From assembly GCF_000482785.1 (NCBI RefSeq), contig NZ_AXWS01000014.1, positions 124,001-188,000 on the forward strand: a stretch of 64,000 nt of DNA, written 5' to 3'. Origin of the DNA: Derxia gummosa DSM 723. Lineage in GTDB: Bacteria; Pseudomonadota; Gammaproteobacteria; Burkholderiales; Burkholderiaceae_E. The translations under genes were made by a program, and so were the position numbers. Within the stretch, counting starts at the first letter, position 1, and every line of letters starts with the position of its first letter. Under the pieces are notes generated by a model that worked only from the letters and a program-made list of their open reading frames with translations, had not been told where the DNA came from and ran no database searches. Below, piece by piece: positions 58,038 through 64,000 of the stretch.

Positions 58038-58577
58038 ATGAAGCTCAAGCAGATCGCACTCGCCCTCGCCACCTTCGCCTGCATGGGCGCCGCCAATGCC
58101 GCCTGGACCTCGGGCAACAGCAACGGCGGCAACGGCAGCGCCAGCGAGACCGCCGGCGTCATCACCCTCGTGTCGTCGAACTTCGACGACTTCGACGCCG
58201 CGCCGCTCGAACCGAGCACCTTCAGCTACTCGACGGTGTTTGCCGCGCCGGGCACGGTGAGCTTCGACTGGAACTACGCGACCGCCGATTCGGCCGGCTC
58301 GAGCTACGACGTGTTCGGCTACGTGCTCGACGGCACGGCGCACCAGCTCAGCGCCGACGGCAGCTGGGATGCGCAGGCCGGCCACGTGTCGTTCAACGTC
58401 GCGGCCGGCAGCAGCTTCGCGTTCACGATGACCTCGACCGACAGCCTCTGGGGCGCGGCCACGGCCAGCGTCAGCAACTTCACGAGCCCGGTGCCCGAGG
58501 CCGACGCGCTGCTGATGCTCGCGCTCGGCCTGCCGCTGGCGACGGGCGCCGCGTGGCGCCGTCGGCGCGCGGGCTGA
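58038..58577 (+). CDS. PEP-CTERM sorting domain protein
   Basis: 179 residues. Signal peptide of about 21 residues (ending AANA), a Ser/Gly/Asn-rich beta domain, then a C-terminal sorting tail: SPVPEADA followed by a hydrophobic stretch and RRRRAG. This matches PEP-CTERM proteins processed by exosortase, a system linked to exopolysaccharide production and floc formation in beta-proteobacteria. The exosortase is not in the window. Cotranscribed with the phytase-like gene. A strong hairpin follows the stop. Confidence 0.86.
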   Translation: MKLKQIALALATFACMGAANAAWTSGNSNGGNGSASETAGVITLVSSNFDDFDAAPLEPSTFSYSTVFAAPGTVSFDWNYATADSAGSSYDVFGYVLDGTAHQLSADGSWDAQAGHVSFNVAAGSSFAFTMTSTDSLWGAATASVSNFTSPVPEADALLMLALGLPLATGAAWRRRRAG

Positions 58578-58595
58578 CAGCCGCGCCGACGGGCT

Positions 58596-58626
58596 GGCGG
58601 GCGGCGAATCAGCCACGCCGCCCGCC
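58596..58626. terminator. Strong hairpin between convergent PEP-CTERM and RIO kinase genes
   Basis: GGCGGGCGGCG (58596-58606), loop of nine bases, CGCCGCCCGCC (58616-58626): an 11-bp perfect stem 19 bp after the PEP-CTERM stop and 20 bp before the stop of the opposing gene. A probable bidirectional terminator, without a T tract. Confidence 0.6.
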
Positions 58627-58646
58627 CGCGGCGCTCGCCACCGGCC

Positions 58647-59495
58647 TCAGTCGCCGCCGGCCTCGCGCTGGCGGCGCAACTGCTCCTCGCGCTTCGCGTC
58701 GTCGATCACGCTCATCACCTCGCGCAGATTCACCGGGCGGCGGTCGGCGCGGAAGCGGCCGGTGAGCGGCGTGTCGGGCGCGAGATGGCCGTGCTCGTAC
58801 AGCGCCCAGATCTCGTTGCCGTAGTCGCTCGCAAGCAGATCGGGCGCGAAGCGGCCGAAGAAGTCGCGCAGGTTGTCCACGTCGCGCAGCAGCATCCGCT
58901 TCGCGTGGTTGTTGCCGGCGGCGTCCACGGCCTGCGGCAGGTCGATGATGACCGGGCCGTCGGCGGCCAGCAGGATGTTGAATTCCGACAGGTCGCCGTG
59001 CACGACGCCGGCGCACAGCATGCGCACCGCCTCCTTCACGAGCGTGGCGTGATGGGCGCGCGCCTGCTCGGGCGTGAACTGCACGTCGTTCAGGCGCGGC
59101 GCCGCGTTGCCCTCGGCGTCGGTGACGAGTTCCATGAGCAGCACGCCGTCGTGGAAGAGATGCGGCTTCGGCACCCGCACACCGGCCGACGCGAGCCGGA
59201 ACAGCGCATCGACCTCGGCGTTCTGCCAGGCCTCCTCGCGCGCCTCGCGGCCGAAGCGCGTGCCCTTGGCCATCGCGCGCGCCTGGCGGCTGTTCTTGAC
59301 CTTGCGGTTCTCGGTGTAGTCGACGGCCTGGCGGAAGCTGCGCGCGGTGGCTTCCTTGTAGACCTTGGCGCAGCGCGTCTCGTCGCCGCAGCGCACGACG
59401 TAGACCGTGGCCTCCTTGCCGCTCATGAGCTGGCGCACGACGGAATCGACGAGGCCTTCCTCGATGACGGAGAGCAATCTCTTGGGGGGTTTCAT
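58647..59495 (-). CDS. RIO-type serine protein kinase
   Basis: 282 residues. A RIO1-like kinase: Gly-poor P-loop SGKEATVYVVR, K44 in RCAKVYKEA, catalytic loop VVHGDLSEFNILL (D168, N173) and metal-binding D185 in VIIDLPQAVD. Bacterial members are common in proteobacteria; their targets are mostly unknown. A charged C-terminal helix (DDAKREEQLRRQREAGGD) ends the protein. The ATG at 59495 was preferred because the upstream extension is low-complexity. Convergent with the PEP-CTERM gene. Confidence 0.92.
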   Translation of the reverse strand: MKPPKRLLSVIEEGLVDSVVRQLMSGKEATVYVVRCGDETRCAKVYKEATARSFRQAVDYTENRKVKNSRQARAMAKGTRFGREAREEAWQNAEVDALFRLASAGVRVPKPHLFHDGVLLMELVTDAEGNAAPRLNDVQFTPEQARAHHATLVKEAVRMLCAGVVHGDLSEFNILLAADGPVIIDLPQAVDAAGNNHAKRMLLRDVDNLRDFFGRFAPDLLASDYGNEIWALYEHGHLAPDTPLTGRFRADRRPVNLREVMSVIDDAKREEQLRRQREAGGD

Positions 59496-59607
59496 CGGCG
59501 CATGATGCCCGGCGGCGCGGCGGGCGTGGCGAAAGTCCGCGCCGCGCGCGCCCGTCATGCGCGCCGGCCGCCGTCGGCGGCACGCCGGCCGCCAACCGCG
59601 CCCCGTC

Positions 59608-60366
59608 TCACAGCAGCACGCCGCCCGACGCCTCCACCCGCTGGCCGTTGATCCAGCCCGCGTCGTCCGACAGCAGCGCGCACACCGCGCCGCCGATGTC
59701 GTCGGGCAGGCCCACGCGGCCGAGCGCCGTCTGCGCCGCGATGCCGGCGTTGACCTCGGCGTTGTCGCGCACCAGTCCGCCGCCGAAGTCGGTCTCGATC
59801 GCGCCGGGCGCGAGCGTGTTCACGCGGATGCCGCGCCCGCCCAGCTCCTTCGCCATGTAGCGGGTCATAACCTCGACGCCGCCCTTCATCACCGCATAGG
59901 CCGCGTAGCCCGGGAAGGAGAAGCGCGTCAGCCCGCTCGACACGTTGAGGATGCGGCCGCCGTCGGCGAGCAGCGGCAGCAGCGTCTGGCTCAGGAAGAA
60001 GGGCGCTTTCAGATGAATCTTCATCAGCTCGTCGAACTGCGCCTCGGTGGTGTCGGCAAAGCCGGCGTGGATGCCGATGCCGGCGTTGTTCACGAGCCAG
60101 TCGAAGCGCTCGCGGCCGAAGCTGCCGGCCAGCGTCTCGCGCAGCGCCCGCGCGAAGGCCGGGAAGGCGGCGCTGTCCGCCACGTCGAGTTGCAGCGCGG
60201 CGCCGCGCGCGCCATGCGCCTCGATCTCGCGCACGACGGCCTCGGCCTCGTCGGCGCGGCTGCGCCAGGTGATGACGACATCCGCGCCCCTGGCGGCGAG
60301 GGCGAGCGCGGCGTTGCGGCCGAGGCCACGGCTGCCACCGGTGATGAGAGCGATCTTGCGGTCCAT
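59608..60366 (-). CDS. SDR family oxidoreductase
   Basis: 252 residues, a classical short-chain dehydrogenase. TGGSRGLG near the N-terminus binds NAD(P), LVNNAGIG is the structural motif, and Ser of NVSSGL with Y-x3-K of YAAYAVMKGG form the active site; NTLAPGAIETDF and the C-terminal GQRVEASGGVLL are typical. GAGTCAGAC precedes the ATG at 60366. It is divergent from a LysR regulator with a symmetric site between them, so it is probably the regulator's target. Substrate unknown. Confidence 0.93.
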   Translation of the reverse strand: MDRKIALITGGSRGLGRNAALALAARGADVVITWRSRADEAEAVVREIEAHGARGAALQLDVADSAAFPAFARALRETLAGSFGRERFDWLVNNAGIGIHAGFADTTEAQFDELMKIHLKAPFFLSQTLLPLLADGGRILNVSSGLTRFSFPGYAAYAVMKGGVEVMTRYMAKELGGRGIRVNTLAPGAIETDFGGGLVRDNAEVNAGIAAQTALGRVGLPDDIGGAVCALLSDDAGWINGQRVEASGGVLL

Positions 60367-60451
60367 GTCTGACTCCTGTCGGTCGGGCCAGTCGCGCCGC
60401 CGACCCCTGCCGGCATGCCCGCGCGACTGCATGGCGGCCACTTTATTGGCC

Positions 60452-60470
60452 GGTTTCAGCGCGATAAACC
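60452..60470. promoter_or_regulatory. Candidate LysR-type operator
   Basis: GGTTT-CAGCGCGAT-AAACC: inverted pentamers around nine bases, containing the T-N11-A core of LysR-type binding sites. It lies in the 155-bp divergent region, 52 bp before the LysR gene and 86 bp from the SDR gene. Confidence 0.45.
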
Positions 60471-60521
60471 AGCTTGCCGTGGCTAGACTGTCCAGCCATC
60501 ACGAACAATCGCCGCCTTCTC

Positions 60522-61433
60522 ATGGACCAGATCGACGCGATGCGCATCTTCCTGCGCGTGGCCGAGCTTGCGAGCTTCACCGACGCCGCCGCCAGTCTCG
60601 GCCTGCCCAAGGCCAGCATCTCGGCCGCCGTGCAACGGCTCGAAACCCGGCTCGGCACGCGGCTGCTTCACCGCACGACGCGCCGCGTGCAGCTCACGCA
60701 GGACGGCCTCGCCTTCAGCGAGCGCTGCCGCGACCTGATCGCCGACTACGACGAACTCGACGCGCTGTTCCGCCCCGAGCCGGCCAGCCTCGACGGCCGG
60801 CTGCGCGTGGACATGCCCTCGGGCGTCGCGCGCGACCTCGTGCTGCCGGCGCTGCCCGCCTTCCTCGCCGAGCATCCGGAGCTGGCGGTGGAACTGAGCG
60901 GTACCGACCGCCGCGTCGATCTCGTGCGCGAGGGCTTCGACTGCGTGCTGCGCGTCGGCGCGCTCGACGAATCGAGCCTGGTCGCGCGGCCGCTCGGGCG
61001 CTGGCCGCTCGTCAACGTGGCGAGCGCCGGGTACGTGGCGCGTCACGGCCGGCCCGCCACGCCCGCCGACCTCGCCGACGGCCACCGGCTCGTGCACTAC
61101 CTGCCGGCCTTCGGCCTGCGCAGCCCCGGCTTCGAATACGTCGATGCCGACGGCGCGACGCGCTTCGTGCCGATGGCGGGCGCGCTGTCGGTCAACAGCT
61201 CCGAGACCTACACGGCGGCGGCGCTCGCGGGGCTGGGGATCATCCAGTCGCCCGCGTCGGTCATGCAGGGCCATCTCGACAGCGGCGCGCTGGTGGAAGT
61301 GCTGCCCGGCTACCGCGCGGCACCGATGCCGGTCACGCTGCTGTACGCGCACCGGCGCCAGCTGCCACGCCGGGTGCGGGTGTTCATGGACTGGATCGAG
61401 GCGCTGCTGGCGCCGCAGCTGCTGCGGGACTGA
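60522..61433 (+). CDS. LysR family transcriptional regulator
   Basis: 303 residues. The N-terminal winged helix (MDQIDAMRIFLRVAELASFTDAAASLGLPKASISAAVQRLE, residues 1-41 shown here only by position and key residues F11, A19, S33) is typical of the family. The C-terminal effector domain spans about 90-300 and shows LDGRLRVDMPSG and LAGLGIIQSP. It probably responds to a small aromatic or carbonyl compound handled by the divergent SDR enzyme. The ATG at 60522 was preferred over an in-frame one 48 bases upstream that lies in the promoter region. Confidence 0.92.
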   Translation: MDQIDAMRIFLRVAELASFTDAAASLGLPKASISAAVQRLETRLGTRLLHRTTRRVQLTQDGLAFSERCRDLIADYDELDALFRPEPASLDGRLRVDMPSGVARDLVLPALPAFLAEHPELAVELSGTDRRVDLVREGFDCVLRVGALDESSLVARPLGRWPLVNVASAGYVARHGRPATPADLADGHRLVHYLPAFGLRSPGFEYVDADGATRFVPMAGALSVNSSETYTAAALAGLGIIQSPASVMQGHLDSGALVEVLPGYRAAPMPVTLLYAHRRQLPRRVRVFMDWIEALLAPQLLRD

Positions 61434-61575
61434 GACGGCGCGCGCCATCGCTTGCGCCAGCGCAGCCGGCCTGCGCGGACGAGCGGTTTCGCAAGGCTTC
61501 CGTGGGCTGGCCGGGGCGAGCTTCATGCCCGGGCGCGGCCATGCCGGCCACGCCACCTTCCGAACGGGAATCCCA

Positions 61576-61959
61576 ATGAAGACATTGCTCGCCGCCCTCG
61601 TCGCCACCGTCGCGCTCGCGGGCATCGCGCTGCCCGGCGCGGCCGGCGCCGCCACGCACAAGGTCGCGCACGAGAAGGCGCGCAAGGCCGTCGCCCACAC
61701 GCCGGTGAACGTCAGCGCGCACCGGACCGCCACCCGTCCGGCGTCGAGGGTCGCGCCCGCGCCTCGCCCCGCCGGGCCCGCCCCGGCCGGCCGCGGTGCG
61801 CATGTCAGCCACGACACCACCGGCCACGCCAGCCGCGTCCGTGCATCCGGGCACGGTGCAACGCGGGCCGGGACGACGCCGGCCACCCGTCATGCCGGGG
61901 CGGCCAGAAAATCCGCCGCCCGCCACGCGGTTCACGCACGGGCAACGCGGTTGCAATGA
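61576..61959 (+). CDS. Small exported His/Arg/Ala-rich basic protein
   Basis: 127 residues. A clear signal peptide (MKTLLAALVATVALAGIALP, cleavage near AGAA at about 25) is followed by a low-complexity, strongly basic mature part rich in Ala, Arg, His, Thr and Gly. I recognise no family. The composition could suit a cell-envelope, metal- or nucleic-acid-binding role, but nothing specific supports that. The frame is consistent with the genome's codon bias. CGGGAATCCCA precedes the ATG as a weak ribosome-binding site. Confidence 0.6.
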   Translation: MKTLLAALVATVALAGIALPGAAGAATHKVAHEKARKAVAHTPVNVSAHRTATRPASRVAPAPRPAGPAPAGRGAHVSHDTTGHASRVRASGHGATRAGTTPATRHAGAARKSAARHAVHARATRLQ

Positions 61960-62013
61960 CGTCGGCGCCGCGCGCGGCGCGATGATCCGGCTCCCGCCAC
62001 CGGAGCCTCCGCC

Positions 62014-63060
62014 ATGCCCGACCCCCGCCCGCTGCCGCGCACCGCCCTGCCCATCCTCCAGGCGCCGATGGCCGGCTCGCAAGCCGCCCGCCTCACGCTC
62101 GCCGTGGGCGAGGCCGGCGGCCTCGGCGCGCTGCCGACCGCCGCGCTCGACCCCGCCCGCCTCGCCGCCGAACTCGCGCTGCTGCGCGACGCGGGCCGGC
62201 CGTTCAACGTCAACTTCTTCTGCCACGCGCCGCCCGCGACCGACGCCGCGCGCGAGGCAGCCTGGCATGCGCGGCTCGCGCCGCTGTGCGCGGAACTCGG
62301 CATCGACCCGGCCACGCTGCCCTCCGGCCCCGGCCGCCAGCCCTTCACGCATGCGCTTGCAGACCTGGTCGAGCCCTTCGCGCCGCCGGTCGTGAGCTTC
62401 CATTTCGGCCTGCCCGCGCCCGACCTGCTCGCGCGCGTGAAGGGCTGGGGCGCGACCGTGCTGTCGTCGGCCACGACGGTCGATGAAGCGCGCTGGCTGG
62501 AGGCGCACGGCGCCGACGCCGTCATCGCGCAAGGGCTGGAAGCCGGCGGCCATCGCGGCCACTTCCTGAGCGACGACCTCACGCGCCAGCCCGGCCTGTT
62601 CGCGCTGCTGCCCGCGATCGTCGATGCGGTGCGGCTGCCGGTGATCGCGGCCGGCGGCATCGCCGACGCACGCGGCGTGCAGGCGGCGCTCGCGCTCGGC
62701 GCGACGGCGGTGCAGGTGGGCACGGCCTATCTGGCCTGCCCCGAGGCCGACACCACGGCCGTGCATCGCGCGGCGCTCGCCTCGCCGGCGGCGGCGCACA
62801 CGGCGCTGACCAACGTGTTCACCGGCCGGCCGGCGCGCGGCATCGTCAACCGCGCGATGCGCGAGCTGGGGCCGATCGCGCCCGACGCGCCGGCCTTCCC
62901 GCTCGCCACCGCCGCGATGGGGCCGCTGCGCGCGAAGGCCGAGGCCGCCGGCAGCGGCGATTTCAGCCCGCTCTGGGCCGGGCAGTCGGCCGCGCTGTGC
63001 CGCGCGATCGGCGCGGCCGAACTCACGCGCGAGCTGGCCGCCGGCTGCGCCGCGCGATAG
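62014..63060 (+). CDS. Nitronate monooxygenase family protein
   Basis: 348 residues, an FMN-dependent TIM barrel of the 2-nitropropane dioxygenase family. LPILQAPMAGSQA and FNVNFFCH lie near the N-terminus, GLEAGGHRGHF includes the catalytic His, and VIAAGGIADARGVQAALALGATAVQVGTAYL binds the FMN phosphate, and TNVFTGRPARGIVNR follows. It oxidises alkyl nitronates such as propionate-3-nitronate. CGGAGCCTCCGCC precedes the ATG. It is separate from, and much less degenerate than, the related ER-like domain at 51174-53252. Confidence 0.92.
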   Translation: MPDPRPLPRTALPILQAPMAGSQAARLTLAVGEAGGLGALPTAALDPARLAAELALLRDAGRPFNVNFFCHAPPATDAAREAAWHARLAPLCAELGIDPATLPSGPGRQPFTHALADLVEPFAPPVVSFHFGLPAPDLLARVKGWGATVLSSATTVDEARWLEAHGADAVIAQGLEAGGHRGHFLSDDLTRQPGLFALLPAIVDAVRLPVIAAGGIADARGVQAALALGATAVQVGTAYLACPEADTTAVHRAALASPAAAHTALTNVFTGRPARGIVNRAMRELGPIAPDAPAFPLATAAMGPLRAKAEAAGSGDFSPLWAGQSAALCRAIGAAELTRELAAGCAAR

Positions 63061-63229
63061 GAAGGGCCGGCGCGGGCCGGGCCTGACATTGCCACCCGCC
63101 CGCCACCGACATCCACCCGCCGCGCGCCCCTACCGGACGCCTCCCGTCGGCCGCCGACACTGCCCGCTTCCGTCCCGCGCGCCGCGCCGGCCTTGCCGCC
63201 GCGCGCACCGCGCCGCTCCAGGAGCCGCC

Positions 63230-64000
63230 ATGTCCACCGCCGTCCACCTCCACCCCGTCCTTTACAAGCCGGCGCTCGAAGTCGCGCCCGACGACGAGGC
63301 CGAGACCGCCCGCCTGCTGCGCGAGGGCCTGCTCGACATCGCCGGCCGCGTCGCCGCCGACGAGGGCCATGCGCACCGCGCCGTGCACGCCAAGAGCCAC
63401 GGCCTGCTCGTCGGCGAACTGCGCGTGCGCGACGACCTTCCCCTGCCGCTCGCGCAGGGCCTGTTCGCGCGGCCCGGCGCGCGGCACGACGTGGTGATGC
63501 GCCTGTCCACCACGCCCGGCGACCTGCTGCCCGACAGCGTCTCCACGCCGCGCGGCCTCGCGCTCAAGGTGCTCGGCGTGCGGGGGCCGCGCGTGCCCGA
63601 GTCGGGCGAGCAGGCCACGCAGGATTTCGTGATGGTCAACGGCCCGGCGTTCAGCGCCCCGTCGGCGCGCAAGTTCCTCGGCAGCCTCAAGCTGCTCGCG
63701 AAGACCACCGACCGCCTGCCGCGCGGCAAGCAGCTCATCTCGGCCGCGCTGCAAGGGCTGGAGGCGCTGATCGAGAAGGCCGGCGGCGACAGCGTCACGC
63801 TGCGCGCGATGGGCGGCCAGCCCGAGACCCACATCCTCGGCGAGACCTTCCATACCCAGGTGCCGACGCTGCACGGCCCCTACATGGCCAAGTATTCGGT
63901 CGCGCCGGTCTCGCCCGAGCTGCTCGCGCATCGCGGCGCGCCCATCGACACCCACGGCCATCCCGATGCGCTGCGCGAGGCCGTGGTGGCGCATTTCCGG
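63230..64000 (+). CDS. Catalase-like heme protein (3' end outside window)
   Basis: 257 codons are visible and the frame is open at the right edge. The protein fits the small, catalase-related family (SrpA-like): HAKSHGLLVGELRVRDDLP, FARPGARHDVVMRLSTTPGD, STPRGLALKVLGV and TQDFVMVNGPAF correspond to the heme-side motifs. The members I know are about 350 residues, so roughly the last quarter is missing, including the region of the proximal heme Tyr. AGGAG lies six bases before the ATG. Substrate peroxide unknown. Confidence 0.85.
   Translation, partial: MSTAVHLHPVLYKPALEVAPDDEAETARLLREGLLDIAGRVAADEGHAHRAVHAKSHGLLVGELRVRDDLPLPLAQGLFARPGARHDVVMRLSTTPGDLLPDSVSTPRGLALKVLGVRGPRVPESGEQATQDFVMVNGPAFSAPSARKFLGSLKLLAKTTDRLPRGKQLISAALQGLEALIEKAGGDSVTLRAMGGQPETHILGETFHTQVPTLHGPYMAKYSVAPVSPELLAHRGAPIDTHGHPDALREAVVAHFR

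Overview
The window is GC-rich (about 70% or more by eye) and dense with genes. It reads as a chromosome segment of a nitrogen-fixing betaproteobacterium of the Burkholderiales, something like Derxia. That is inference. It rests on a nif-type flavodoxin beside both subunits of the molybdenum storage protein, a B12-dependent ribonucleotide reductase, the glmU / Lrp-AsnC / glmS neighbourhood and a PEP-CTERM protein. I saw no rRNA, tRNA or CRISPR array.

Layout. 1-2162: end of an exopolysaccharide operon (pyruvyl transferase, family 2 glycosyltransferase). 2202-2870: first copy of a dispersed, highly structured repeat element. 2887-9176: nrdJ (minus), a membrane acyltransferase and glmU. 9200-9785: second copy of the element. 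9798-15035: four-gene minus-strand polysaccharide operon (acyltransferase, glycosyltransferase, GMC oxidoreductase, epimerase) lying between glmU and glmS. 15167-17696: Lrp/AsnC regulator divergent from glmS. 17740-20853: a clearly foreign, low-GC three-gene cassette (HEPN-like protein, KGGVGR-type MinD/ParA ATPase, second P-loop ATPase), a candidate conflict or anti-phage system. 21156-21450: decayed fragments of the AhpD-like gene and of glmS fused head to tail, the scar of an old tandem duplication. 21434-28024: AAA ATPase, AhpD-like protein, MocR regulator, then a tyrosine phosphatase, a kinase-like protein and a Fic protein. 28065-30609: molybdenum storage genes divergent from nifF. 30686-35472: membrane, TonB/Sel1-like, SRPBCC and alpha/beta-hydrolase genes.

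35975-55639 is a compact trans-AT polyketide synthase cluster of eight genes on the plus strand. Two multidomain synthases carry no acyltransferase domain. Between them lie a flavin monooxygenase and a protein with one ACP plus an unrecognised C-terminal domain. A stand-alone AT fused to a degenerate ER-like domain, a free ACP, an MFS exporter and a type II thioesterase follow. Stop and start codons overlap (ATGA) at most junctions from 46384 on, so the genes are probably co-translated. The upstream intergenic region is AT-rich and holds a perfect 20-bp palindrome.

55734-64000 holds ordinary genes: DUF3597 protein, phytase-like esterase with a PEP-CTERM partner, RIO kinase, SDR/LysR pair, small basic secreted protein, nitronate monooxygenase and a catalase-like gene cut by the window end.

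Two signals lie outside normal gene annotation. The dispersed element contains three folded modules whose stems differ in sequence but keep pairing. A 14-bp palindrome-like motif, TGCAARSSYTTGCA, recurs inside coding sequences in all three reading-frame phases, most densely in the first PKS gene.
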